This document shows, piece after piece, positions 1 to 9,776 of a DNA stretch of 64,000 nucleotides (its first letter is position 1; each line of letters starts with the position of its first letter). The stretch comes from Candidula unifasciata (taxonomy: Eukaryota > Mollusca > Gastropoda > Stylommatophora > Geomitridae), in contig CAJHNH020002479.1 of the NCBI GenBank assembly GCA_905116865.2, forward strand, positions 1-64,000. The letters are read 5' to 3'. The position numbers and the translations under genes are program-made. Under the pieces are notes generated by a model. It was given only the letters and a program-made list of their open reading frames with translations. It made no database searches and was not told the origin of the DNA.

Positions 1-831
1 AATGTACAGTTGTTAATGTATCTTCCAGTGTTATGGAGTTATTTTAACTGTAATTATTTGTCAGTGAACTTAAGAACATTTAAATATACAAATTTAAGAA
101 CAGTAGGAAATAAGATGTGGGCAAACCCCGAATTCTCTCATTTAACCAGCAAGGCTGGGGTTAATATAAGACTGTATGAAGTTTCACTGTTTGTAGTTCC
201 CTCTGTAAATTGCACATAGTGCAGTCGCTAGAGTAAAGCGAAGTTACCCGCCACACTAAGGTAGTTTAGTGTTTGAGATTGTATCTGGGCAGAAAATTTT
301 GATAGTTCTATGTAGACATGTGTAGTGGAAGATGGACAGATTGTGTACATCCTTTTTAGTCATTCTCCAGCATTCTGCTCCATAAAGAATGGGCTCATAT
401 GATGTCACTAATCAGTAGGGATTTTAATTTATTACGAATACCTTGGCTGATTTTCCTTCTCCGAACTTCACCGTCCCCATTTTTGATGAGTCCAAAGATC
501 CTATGTAATCCAATGTTTTCCCTCCTTTTAAAGCACACATCCACCCTCCATCCTCAGCACCCCCCCCCCTCCCCCCCACAGATTTTAGTCTTTGAACTCC
601 AAAGGAGAGGGGAGATGAGAACGTAATGCACGTGAAGACTGCAAGAGGTATGTTAAGGCTCAGTATCATCACTAAACCATGGCGATGATGATGACTGCTG
701 TTTTATGGCTTTGTAGTTGTCACCCTGAATTTGCTCTTGATTTCCGTTTTATGCAAGATTATTATGAATATGACGAAATATTACTTAATGTTGATATGAT
801 TGCATCATTTTTTTTTTAAAAGTTAAATTGA
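1..831. other. non-coding, no gene recognised
   Basis: No convincing reading frame. There is a C-rich run at 560-577. Positions 666-790 contain one copy of a motif (GATGATGAT followed by CTGTTTTATG, then TTTCCGTTTTATGCA) that recurs at 1978-2555, where its first part is expanded into a 67-bp tandem array. A T-run near 810-820 precedes the SINE. Confidence 0.6.
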
Positions 832-1106
832 AGTAAAGATCCCTTTTCACGCCTTTAGACGCATCAGGCATATGGTAAGCACACACCATAATTTTAGAGA
901 CCAGTTGGCACTAGGGGGTGATGTGGTCAGCACTACGCCGGTCGTCTTTACTTCCCCAGGACATACATTATGGTACCCATTTTAGGCTGGGGCGACCTTT
1001 GAGGCCCCATATCATGATAAAAAGCAACGCAGCCAGCAATGGGTTTCAATCGCGGTATGTTGGAATTACGAGTGGGATTCGGAACGCCTAAGCCACGGAC
1101 TCCATT
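832..1106 (-). mobile_element. SINE-1, near full-length diverged copy
   Basis: On the minus strand this reads from a degenerate tRNA-like head near 1106 to a tail ending CCTTTAC near 832. It shares the body of the other SINE-1 copies: the segment around GGGTACC, the GTGATGCTGACCACATCACC-like block and the CATATGCC segment. The head is mutated (B-box region GGATTGAAACCC-like). It interrupts one half of a diverged duplication (see 1311-1606), so it inserted after that duplication. Confidence 0.7.
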
Positions 1107-1310
1107 TTTCTTTAAATGTGTATAAGGAATTTACTGGTCACAGGAATATAAATAATTTAATATATATAATAACTTTACAAAATCAAAACTTACGTTTGTT
1201 AGCTGCAGTAAAACAACACGTTTAATACACAATGATACGTGCCATTTATTCTATATTACAAAACTAGGAATATACTGCTCTGAATGTATATTTAAGTATA
1301 CACAAAAAGT

Positions 1311-1606
1311 CCATCTAAAAGGTGACCAGTGAAATGGTGAAGTTTGTAGACACATATTGGTTGCACTGTTATCAGTGCTATCTGCGGCAAATGTTTCTAT
1401 GACATACTGACAATTAACGCTACAATCACTAACAGTTAACACAAGCTGGAATTATACTCCTTGAGTACCTTCGAATCTTCTTTCGTCAGTTAACTCTTTC
1501 AGTGCGATGAAACTTGTGATGTGTAACAAAGTAGCAGATTTGTCCACATGAATCCCAGGCAGCGCTAAACATGTTGACCCCCATTTGACTCTTAGTCAGA
1601 GCATGA
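1311..1606. repeat. diverged duplicate segment, copy 1
   Basis: This aligns by eye with 2560-2851. Shared blocks include GTAGACA/GCAGACA with ATATTGG(T/C)TGCACTG, AGCTGGAATT, GTGATGTGTAA, the CCACA(T/G)GAAT region and GTCAGAGCA. No coding content is seen. Confidence 0.65.
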
Positions 1607-1900
1607 TAAAGAAATGTATATTTCCTTTTGGCTATTTATGCTGCATAATTTTTTTGTTTGACAAATAGGAATACCGGATTTTTTTTTTAAATTGTCGCCT
1701 TAACATTCTCTTAGGCATTTGCTGCGAGGACCCTAGGACAAGGGATCGATACAGTTAAAGCGTTAGTATGAAGAAGAAAGTTAACAAAAAAATATTAAAA
1801 AATACATCTTTGTTCGATTATTATTCAGTCGATTAGCCTCTATGATGCCACTAATTGAAAGACAAAGAAGCAGAGAGGGAAGACAAGAATAATATCTCGG

Positions 1901-1977
1901 AATGTTTATTTTGCTGATGACCAAGTAATAACAGCTGAAACAGAGCAGAGTTTACATAACCATATAGACCAAATAAT
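1901..1977 (+). pseudogene. LINE reverse transcriptase scrap with FADD box
   Basis: The frame from 1901 reads NVYFADDQVITAETEQSLHN and then HIDQII before a stop. FADD (1910-1921) followed by a helix with spaced leucines is the catalytic palm motif of non-LTR reverse transcriptases. Only about 26 codons remain, and the frame runs straight into the 67-bp array, so this is a relic. Confidence 0.5.
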
Positions 1978-2511
1978 ATAACCATTGAATGATGTCGATG
2001 ATGATAATTACTGTTTTATGTCACAGTGGCCTATCGCTGGGGATATAACCATTGAATGATGTCGATGATGATAATTACGGTTTCATGTCACAGTGGCCTG
2101 TCGATGTGGATATAACCATTGAATGATGTCGATGATGATAATTACGGTTTTTTGTCACAGTGGCCTATCGATGTGGATATAACTATTGAATGATGTCAAT
2201 AATGATAATTACTGTTTTATGTAACAGTGGCCTATCGCTGTGGATATAACCATTGAATGATGTCGATGATGATAATTACGGTTTTATGTCACAGTGGCTT
2301 GTCGATGTGGATATAACTATTGAATAATGTCAATAATGATAATTCTGTTTTATGTAACAGTGGCTTATCGCTGTGTTTTTAACCATTGAATGATGTCGAT
2401 GATGATAATTACTGTTTTATGTCACAGTGGCCTGTCGATGTGCATGTAACTATTGAATAATGTCGATGATGATAATTACTGTTTTATGTCACAGTGGCTT
2501 ATCGCCCCGGG
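1978..2511. repeat. 67-bp tandem array, about 8 units
   Basis: Units starting ATAAC(C/T)ATTGAAT begin at 1978, 2045, 2112, 2179, 2246, 2313, 2379 and 2446, a constant 67-bp step (one of 66). Each carries GATGATAATTACTGTTTTAT and CACAGTGGCCTATCG. 67 is not a multiple of three and no frame stays open. Confidence 0.9.
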
Positions 2512-2559
2512 ACCCCAATTTCCGTTTTTGCAATCTTATTATAAATATGAACCAATGTT

Positions 2560-2851
2560 CAGCCTAAGAGGTAACCTGTAAAATGATGAATTTGCAGACA
2601 TTATATTGGCTGCACTGTCGATGTAAACAGTGCTGTCTGTTGTAAATATCACTTCACATTTCTAATAGATAACACCACAATAATTAAAAGAGGACATTAG
2701 CTGGAATTCATTTATTTTGGACCAACACATATCTTTAGGTCTTTTGGGACTCTCAGTCCCGTGGAACGTGTGATGTGTAAGAAACGTTTCCACAGGAATT
2801 CCAGCCATCGCTAAGCGTGTTAACACCCATTTTAATCTTTGTCAGAGCACG
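2560..2851. repeat. diverged duplicate segment, copy 2
   Basis: Partner of 1311-1606. Together with 2512-2559 (which resembles 731-790), it shows that a unit of roughly 0.5 kb was duplicated. This copy gained the 67-bp array and the other gained a SINE. Confidence 0.65.
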
Positions 2852-3229
2852 CTTCTTGAGTATGGAATCATTCATGTTTCTGTCCTTTTATACTCGTTGG
2901 CAGTGTCATCCGTCGTTGGTGGATCTGCTAGAAACGGTCAAAACGAGGACCACATGACATACATAGATAATGAGAGAAGCTACAGGAGTGTCCCATGAAT
3001 CTCTTTTGAAATTTGGCCGACGAGATGGGGTGACTTTCGTGAGTACCTCGATATTTTGCAGAAAGTCTGAGAGTCCGCCTAAACTCCATACTTTCAAAAT
3101 TCTTCTAGAATTCGTTTTGCACTATCATTGTGGTTTTTTTTAAAAAAGGCTTTATATCGCAATTTTACTTTCATCAGTGAACGGCATAATGAAGCTGACA
3201 AAACGAATAAGCATTGTGCCGCTATAGTA
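2852..3229. other. non-coding, nothing recognised
   Basis: There is no reading frame with family resemblance and no clear repeat between the duplicate segment and the 3' end of the Jockey-like LINE. Confidence 0.5.
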
Positions 3230-3944
3230 CAACACCACATACTTGCTGAGGAGTTGAGTTGCGTTGAGTCGAGAATTGACATCACAGCACTCGGGGCATT
3301 CACATGCATGCTCCGTCTTCATCTTCAGCAGCCAGCGCAGCATTCCAATACTGATGGCACCGGTCCCTATCTAGTTAAAAGTCTGTCTTGCCTTTCCTCT
3401 GAGTGTAGTGAGGCGACCAGACCTTCCGGTTACACCCAGGTGCCTCATTCTCTCCAGGCCATAACAATCTTCTTTCTCAATTGATTCCGTTGCTTGTTTC
3501 CAAAGGGCCTCGACCACATCTGCCTTGTCATGTATCAATTCATCACCCATTGGTGCTGATCTGGCCAATCTGTCTGTCTTTTATTGCCTACCGGCATGGC
3601 CTGGATAAAAGATCCAAAGTATGCTAATCCATCTGTGATCTTTCCAGAGAAGCTAACCACTCTGCTCGAAGCATACATTTCTTAACCTTTTTCAGCACGC
3701 TTTCAGAGTCTGTTACAATTACGACATGTGTATGCATCTTGTTTTATAGCCACCGAAGAGCTGCAGTTACCGCCTCCACCTCCATTCTCATGCTAGATAT
3801 TGTGATGTCATATGCTAGGCTGTCTTGCACTAAAGATTTTCCATTGGATCTCGCTACGAACACCCAGATACTTCTCTTTTCCCTCAACACTTAACCATCT
3901 GTAAAGATAATCAGATCACCTGGGCGTAAATTGTCGTGAATCAA
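3230..3944 (-). pseudogene. Jockey-like LINE: RNase H domain and 3' end
   Basis: On the minus strand this is the C-terminal RNase H of a LINE ORF2. Landmarks in order: LIIFTDG at about 3910-3890, MRMEVEAVTAALRWL near 3795-3750, VIVTDSESVL near 3720-3690, then WIFYPGHAGRQ at 3615-3583, with a stop where the GN-x-x-AD motif should follow, and RLARSAPMGDEL. These match the four RNase H acidic and histidine motifs. An RNase H would remove RNA from the RNA:DNA hybrid during retrotransposition. Stops and frame changes make it inactive. The terminal 200 bp recur at 28796-28985, marking a family 3' end. Confidence 0.75.
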
Positions 3945-5480
3945 CTATTGGCCTTCAACCTCTGTAGCAGCCGCTGGCCACTCTCTGCACACCTGGCCTA
4001 ATATTATCATAACCCTTTTCAGGTCAGACTTTCCCGCTAGTACTCTGCCCCACTCCTCTCCTCGCCCAATGTTATCCAGCATGCATACTTGTTTTATTGT
4101 GTCTTTTGCTTCAGCCATCCACGATTTATTCCTTTTCAGCCACTGACTCTTGCCTGCAGCCAAAGCTTCATACAGAAGGTGTTCCCTGTCTGCAGCTACT
4201 TTGAAGTATGACCAAGCCTGCAGCACCTTTACCCTATCTGCAAAAGTCGGCAATGGCAGGATGTATCACATGCACACAATCGGGGGGTGTCTAGTACAAC
4301 CCAGGATCAGCCGCATAGCTTCATTCTGTATTCGCTCCAGTTTCTCTGACTCTTCAAGACAGTGAATAACCCCAATCCATAATCAGTTACTGAGAAGATT
4401 AAGTACTGGTAAAGTGTGAACATTATTCTCTGCTCCATGTCAATCGCTGCCATATTCTTTAGACCTTTTTGAGCCCTTGTCACAACTCCCTCTATGTGAT
4501 CCCTGAAAGACAAAATTCTGTAAAAGATGATTCCCAGGTATCGCAGTCTGCTGTCTCTTTTGATGTCCCAGCCATTTATTTTGAGTCTGGAAACATTAGC
4601 TCTAACAATTCTGTTGTCCAAAGAACACCACTGGACGGTTGCCTTTTCTGGGTTGATTACAGCACTCATCTCTGTACACCAGTCAGTCACCTTATCTACT
4701 GATGCCTGTGACTTTTCAGCTATTTGATTCCGATCTCTCTCCTTCCTATACATATCAGAACATCATCTGCAAATGTCAATATTTTACCAACTCCAGGAGT
4801 TTCCAGGTAGGCAATCTTTCTCGTAAAAACATTAAATATTACAGGTGAAATAGCAAATCCCTGTGGTAGTCATAGAGCTATAATACATGGTTCAGAGGTC
4901 CATGAACCCAGGCGGAGAGCTACCCGGCGAGTATAAAAAAAAGCTTCTATCCAATTCACCAACCAAGGACCGACACCCTTTTTCATCAGCGCTTTCATCA
5001 AGATACTGTATCTGACTCTGTTGTAAGGGTCTTCTAAATCGAGTGCTGCTGCCACCGTTTCCGGTCTGTTCTGGAAACATTCAAATGTATCAATGGCAAA
5101 GTGGATACATTTGACCATGTGTCCTTCCCCAGCTGGTAACTTCCCAATCCTCGTGGAAGGTGATTACTCTGTTCCAAAACTTTTTGTAGCTTACCCACCA
5201 CTATCTTCTCCAGCACTTTACAAACGGTGTTTTGTAGGGTTATGATCCTAAAGCCCCCGATGTTCAATTATTCTTGCTAGGCGTAGGAAGTAGAATCAGG
5301 TAGCTGTGCATTCACTCATCTGGGACTGAAGGTGTCCTAATGCTCTAGTTGAAGCAAGCAGTCATCTCCAACAAGACTGCATCCCTTATGTCTTTTATGT
5401 GGGAATATCTAACTTCGTCGGGCCCAGGAGCAGTGTCTTTCGCCTATTTCAGAACACGTTTTAAATCTTCCACCAGTATG
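3945..5480 (-). pseudogene. Jockey-like LINE: reverse transcriptase
   Basis: This minus-strand, multiply frameshifted RT domain has APGPDEVRYSHIKDI near 5430, then RIITLQNTVCKVLEKIVV (5260-5200), ALDLEDPYNRVRYSILMKAL (5050-4990, the motif A region) and YLGIIFYRILSFRDHIEGVV (4545-4490). After these comes the post-RT segment LKNMAAIDMEQRIMFTLYQ. A 102-codon open piece (3945-4253) links RT to RNase H. The RT-linker-RNase H order is that of Jockey/I-group LINE ORF2. I do not see an intact YxDD box; that stretch near 4760-4850 is broken. A related RT fragment lies at 40208-40735. Confidence 0.75.
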
Positions 5481-6170
5481 ATGTCTTCATACAGTTTGTT
5501 CTTCAAGATAGCTGCCAGATCTTCTCTAACTATATCTCTGTCATCTCCATCATTGTGGTCTGTCTGTGAAATAAACCTCTTCAAAAAAGCCTCCGCTTTC
5601 TCTTTGTCTGTCATCTCTATGAACTACTCCTACTAAGTTGGTCAGATCTTTCTTGAGCATCTGCCTATGTAGCCTGCAAACGTTTCCCAATGTCTTATCT
5701 CTCCCAATCTCTTCAATAGAATGTTCCCATTTTGCTTTTTTTTTTTTTGGCCTCAGCCGCAAAACGCTTAAAAACTGTATCTTTTCTTTCATATCTCTTT
5801 ACACGCACTACTCCTCCTGTGCACTGAGGGTTGTATCCTCTAAATCCGTTGAAGTTTGTCCCAGGACCGCGAGGTCCTGGTTGAGGGGGGTCACCTTTTG
5901 AAGGATGTGCCTTTTCGGTCACGCACAACGGTCTTGACTGTAGAAAGGTTTGCCAGGTCAGAGAACTTACCACCTAAGTGCGCATTTTTCACGTATAAGG
6001 GTAGACCCAGAGACTCACAAGGGGGAACAGCTGGTGTGTTCCACTGCCCGAGAGTCTTAGCCACTAAAGCTATGAGTCTCCATGACCTTCGATCCACTGT
6101 AAGTTTCTTGTTGGTGTGACCGCAGCTCAAGCCAGTGAGACAATCTTGATCTATGTTGCCACCCACTGCT
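5481..6170 (-). pseudogene. Jockey-like LINE: upstream ORF2 linker
   Basis: Minus-strand open pieces (5550-5792, 5713-5973, 5891-6166) continue the LINE upstream of RT. KWEHSIEEIGRDKTLGNV resembles the basic linker between endonuclease and RT in LINE ORF2. Upstream of it is a Pro/Gly/Asn-rich stretch (PPQPGPRGPGTNFNGFRG). I cannot identify endonuclease catalytic motifs, so the element is probably 5'-truncated here, or this is ORF1-like sequence. Confidence 0.4.
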
Positions 6171-6660
6171 TTATCTTCCGTGACATTGATACTAACAACT
6201 TATGCGACTTCTCTGTGTGTAGTATCTTGTCTTGCATTTTCCATCAGAGCGACATTACTACCTTCGCTGATGTAGACTGAGCAGAGATGACCAGCTGAAC
6301 TCACCCCAGGTTCACTATGTATGTATACCAGACATTTACAAATGAATCTCAAAGGTGTGCTGTATGTGAACTACTTTTACTTGTTGGAACAGGTTAACAT
6401 TCTTGTCGAGTATGGCAGTGCAATGTATCTAAGGTTGGCTGATACCTGTTATGTCACTTTGGCAGAGGAACGCGCTGTGACAAGATTTGGGGCGCAATAT
6501 TCACACTTTAAAAGAAGGCATTCTCATGAATATTTGAATTTTATTTTAAAATAATTGTATGATTCTCGATAATTATTCGAAATATATAAAGGTTATTAAT
6601 TTTTTTGTTTGAGATGGGGAGGAAGGGTGTGCGTACTGTGTATGTGTGTGTAAAATATAA
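6171..6660. other. non-coding, nothing recognised
   Basis: AT-rich sequence between the LINE 5' side and an (AT)n tract. No supported gene. Confidence 0.5.
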
Positions 6661-6668
6661 AAAAAAAT

Positions 6669-6683
6669 TTATATATATATGTA

Positions 6684-6747
<64 letters not shown>

Positions 6748-6812
6748 AATATGGGTAAGTTATAAGTATATGTATATATATATAAGTATAAGTAAGTATT
6801 CTATATAAGTAT
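6669..6812. repeat. (AT)n microsatellite with degenerate TATAAG flank
   Basis: A nearly pure TA repeat at 6669-6742 is followed by degenerate TATAAGTA copies to about 6812. It abuts the 3' end of a minus-strand SINE-2 copy, as in the second SINE-2 copy at 37.7 kb. Confidence 0.9.
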
Positions 6813-6818
6813 AAGTAA

Positions 6819-6988
6819 GTTAGTTGCGTATCCTTTACAGGCCATTGAAGAACCAACCTTAGCGTTTTTTGGCTGTTGTGAGTTTCTAGTCAAATTATGT
6901 CTAGTAGTTTGCCATTGCTTTTTGGACGGCCCCTTCTCAATACCACTGTCGAAACCAACGCAAGGCGCAAGACCCGCAGCTGGGATCG
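6819..6988 (-). mobile_element. SINE-2, 5'-truncated copy
   Basis: The reverse complement matches 37715-37885 closely. Shared blocks are CCTTGCGTTGGTTTCGACAG, TGGTAT, CAATGGCAAACTACT, CACAACAGCC and GGATACGCAACTAAC. The copy stops at CGATCCCAGCT, inside the tRNA-like B box, so its tRNA head is lost. Confidence 0.85.
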
Positions 6989-7461
6989 TTTCCTCAATCC
7001 ATTTTGTTTCCCTTTTCAGAGCCTGTGTGATGAGTCTCTTTTCGCTTCTCTCTAAAGGATGTGTCCAATATACCACTATCATCTGTGTCTTATATCTGTT
7101 GACACCAGCGGTTTCCTCAGGTACATACGAGCTGCTTAATAGACGCTTTGTGTAATTATGACACACCTGCTTATATATCTCACATACGTTTGAAGTAGTA
7201 GATTCCAGGTTATCGTAGTGGCTTGCTGCTCACCTGCCAAAAATCTTGTCTCAAGTTCTATTCCTCACTGTGAGGGTTTACAAAAAATAATGACAGTGGC
7301 ATCCAGTTTCACCTTGCCTAAAATAGGTCTTCATAAATACAATAGGAAGAGCAGAAGGTTAACCACTCCGACAGTCAAGTGCTGATTTGTCTATACAAAT
7401 CTGACTCCGGCATCTTTGTCTTCCTCCTGAGAAGAAATGATCAAAGAGTCGAAGTGCAGAC
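6989..7461. other. non-coding, nothing recognised
   Basis: No convincing frame. The apparent minus frame over 6801-7166 is largely the SINE-2 copy and adjacent sequence. Confidence 0.5.
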
Positions 7462-7800
7462 ACGTTATCATCATTAAGCAGATCCTTTGCAGATCGTTGC
7501 TGTCATTACGGTCTGCCTAAAAGAAACTCGCAAACACTTCCGCCTCGTGTGCTTTCATATTCAAGGAGTCACTTATTCGCTGTGTCTTTCTTCTTGATGG
7601 TCTGTCCCTGCCCCTCTTTCCTGGTAGCATGCCTTCAGCAATTATTTTATCCAATCTGCCGTGGTGCTTGATATAAATAATATAATTTCAGCTTCCGTTT
7701 ATTAGCCACACTTCTTTGATGTTTAGATCCTTTAAAATGTAATTTTTTTTTCTTCTCTTCTTTGTCTGTGAAATTCTGAGGCTCTAAAATAGGAAATAAA
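7462..7800 (-). pseudogene. LINE-B C-terminal fragment
   Basis: The minus strand reads LKDLNIKEVWLI, then a His-His hydrophobic segment, DKIIAEGMLPGKRGRDRPSR and a decayed tail. The GKRGRxRPxRR box lies near the C terminus of AP-endonuclease LINE polyproteins. A second copy with the same order is at 53160-53660 (IIAEGLVPERRSRGQSAPRW). Confidence 0.6.
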
Positions 7801-7811
7801 AAAAAGTGAGG

Positions 7812-7965
7812 ATGCAAAGACATCTAAAAGAAACTCTAAAACGAACATTGATGAGGGAGGCCAACGATCCTGGACTGAATTCCATCGTCAAATCGAAGAC
7901 ATCTCACCGGACAAACCGAAAAAGACTGCGAGCTATGTGGAAAATATAATGGAACAATAGAACAA
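7812..7965 (+). pseudogene. possible LINE C-terminal scrap
   Basis: A plus-strand frame reads RHLKETLKRTLMREANDPGL and ends in AMWK before a stop and an AAAT-rich tail (7965-7990). The spaced Leu/Arg pattern followed by a (W)-basic end resembles the extreme C terminus of some LINE ORF2 proteins. It is short and uncertain. Confidence 0.3.
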
Positions 7966-8060
7966 TGCGTAAATTAATAAATAAATTATTTATGCAATAC
8001 AGATTTGATGTATAGTTTCATTTGTTCACAATATTTATAAGGCAACTGTAAATATCTTAC

Positions 8061-8230
8061 GTGACGCTATTCTTGCTTCGATGTCCATTTCAGGTTCGTC
8101 AATCATGGCCTCTTCAAAATCTATTGGATTAGCATTGAGGCTTGCAATGCTCATAAGCAACAATACAGCTCCACACATGACAAAAATGGTCTTAGAATTC
8201 ATTGTTAGTTTGTATGACGACAAAAAACGA
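8061..8230 (-). CDS. candidate host exon: secreted peptide precursor, N-terminal part
   Basis: On the minus strand a CTTTTCTTTTCAG acceptor ends at 8231. The exon has 28 nt of 5' leader, an ATG at 8202-8200 and 47 codons, then a GTAAGATAT donor starting at 8060 (phase 1). The peptide begins MNSKTIFVMCGAVLLLMSIA, a basic n-region plus about 16 hydrophobic residues. It goes on to a small-residue cleavage region (SLNA/NP) and an acidic propeptide with DFEEAMIDEPEMDIEARIAS. This is the layout of exon 1 or 2 of a secreted peptide, neuropeptide, antimicrobial or venom-type precursor, in which the mature peptide lies after a phase-1 intron. No mature peptide exon was recognised downstream (below 8060). 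The family is not identified. Without the splice signals the frame would run 8 residues past the donor to a stop. Confidence 0.55.
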
Positions 8231-8284
8231 CTGAAAAGAAAAGATATAACGCGCTATAAATTACAAGGAAATCATATATAATAC

Positions 8285-8285
8285 T

Positions 8286-8316
<31 letters not shown>
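8285..8316. repeat. (ATC)n microsatellite
   Basis: About ten ATC units in a row, running into CAACAACAAC. Confidence 0.9.
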
Positions 8317-8460
8317 CCAACAACAACACCGTCTTATGTCCTACCGAATACAGCTATGCATAACCATCTCACACGATCACTAGCTAGAATCAGCGATGAG
8401 GTCAGTGCTCATGAATCGCACTCATCTATATTGCCAGACCATCTATATATGTATATGTAT

Positions 8461-8712
8461 GGGAGTCGCCGTGGCAGAGCGGCTAGGCGCTCCCGCGGAT
8501 CGGGAGGTCGTGGGTTAGCTCCCGGGCGGGGCCGTCTTTTCTTCAAAAATGACCCAGGCTCCTAGGTCGACCGGATGCTGTCCCGGGAAGTAGAGGCGGC
8601 CGCGTGATGCTGACATCACCCATTTTGTGCTTTTAGTCTATAAAATATAGGTCTAGCTCTATATGCCCTATATGCCTAAAGGTGTGGAAAAGTGCCCTAT
8701 TTTTACTTTACA
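8461..8712 (+). mobile_element. SINE-1, full-length copy with tRNA head
   Basis: Starts GGGAGTCGCCGTGGCAGAGC. The A box is TGGCAGAGCGG and the B-box region is GGGTTAGCTCC (one change from GGTTCGANTCC type). These are the internal Pol III promoter parts of a tRNA-derived SINE. The body includes CCCAGG(C)TCCTAGGTCGACC, GAGGCGGCCG(C)GTGATGCTGA, TAAAATATAGG and the CCCTATATGCC block. The tail ends TTTACTTTAC and is followed by (CA)n. Confidence 0.85.
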
Positions 8713-8741
8713 CACACACGCACACACACACACACACATAT
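8711..8741. repeat. (CA)n microsatellite
   Basis: A CA repeat with one CG interruption directly after the SINE-1 3' end. Confidence 0.9.
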
Positions 8742-8745
8742 ATAA

Positions 8746-9471
8746 TTCCTTGTTCATATATTCTTACACATGTTATTTCATCTAACCTCGTGTCTTCTGT
8801 CAGCATGCATTCATAAATTGTCTGAAGAATGTCTCCTTTGTCTAGTTCGAGTGTTCCTGTAGCAGTCGGTTTTGTAGCTAGATAATTCTCTTTTGCATAT
8901 AATCGCAATGCCGAGACAGTATATCAACTGAGTCCACAAAATGTTGACCGCTGATGTTTGGTAACCATTCATGCCGCATTCGTCCCTTTTGAACCCTCCA
9001 CAGTACCGACTGAGAATCAGACACTATAATTACTCCGGTAACTATATTTTCTCCTTCCTCGTGCTTGACGGTTTAAATTTAAAAAAAAAAGGCACCGTTT
9101 TGTTCTGCCTCGATGTTTCGTTCATGGTAGCCAAAATCCATAGCTAAATCTTTCACCCCAATGAATGCAGTTAACACAATTGCATTATCTAGCCAAGAGT
9201 TTTTATCTATCAGTGTATCCCTAATTCTGCCATATCGTTACATCACTCTTTTCTTAATGTGATAATGACCTGATGGAAACATCTGTTGCGTTTTTTTCTG
9301 GCGACCCATTCCGGCATATTTTCTTTACTGAGGTAGTTAACCCGATGGCATCTTTAGCTTGTGCCATATCTAACATTGTGTTCATCCCCACGCCGATTCA
9401 TCGAGAAATAGATCAAGCCGTCTGGCCACAATGATAAATGCAGCAGCATAAAATAACATCACAGAGATATG
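8746..9471. other. non-coding, nothing recognised
   Basis: No supported coding frame or repeat in this stretch. Confidence 0.5.
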
Positions 9472-9515
9472 TCACACACACAAAACACACACACCACACA
9501 CCACACACACACACG
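9472..9515. repeat. (CA)n microsatellite
   Basis: Imperfect CACACA with CCACAC units. Confidence 0.85.
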
Positions 9516-9639
9516 CATACTTGGATCTACAACATTAAACATGTTTTATCCCTTCACGGCATCACAGTAGACTGTGCCCGCCAACAGGCACTGGATCACA
9601 TTATATACCTCCTCACGTCGCTTAAAGGCAAAAGTAGTT

Positions 9640-9768
9640 TATGATGATAATGATGATTTATTAGAAATCTAAATCTTGGTAAACCTCGAAGCGAAAGTCG
9701 ATTTCTAAACTATTTTCCCACAGGGCGGATTTGAATCAAGGACCTCCTTCTTGTCTGGAAGCAAACAG
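9640..9768 (-). mobile_element. tRNA-like SINE fragment (SINE-4)
   Basis: The minus strand reads GCTTCCAGACAAGAAGGAGG then TCCTTGATTCAAATCCGCCC. GATTCAAATCC is a good tRNA B box, preceded by an anticodon-arm-like segment. The downstream body is followed by a (TCA)n-like tail at 9657-9640. The A box is not clear and no second copy was found. Confidence 0.45.
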
Positions 9769-9776
9769 GTCTAAAT

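Noticed and set aside
1485..1505. TTAACTCTTTCAGTGC, also similar near 57447, as a possible piggyBac-type terminus
   Set aside because: The TTAA-linked motif occurs singly with no inverted partner or transposase nearby; too little to claim.
8461..8530. Possible tRNA gene
   Set aside because: A and B boxes are present but the acceptor and anticodon arms do not pair into a full cloverleaf, and a SINE body follows. The same applies to 37659 and 34654-34723.
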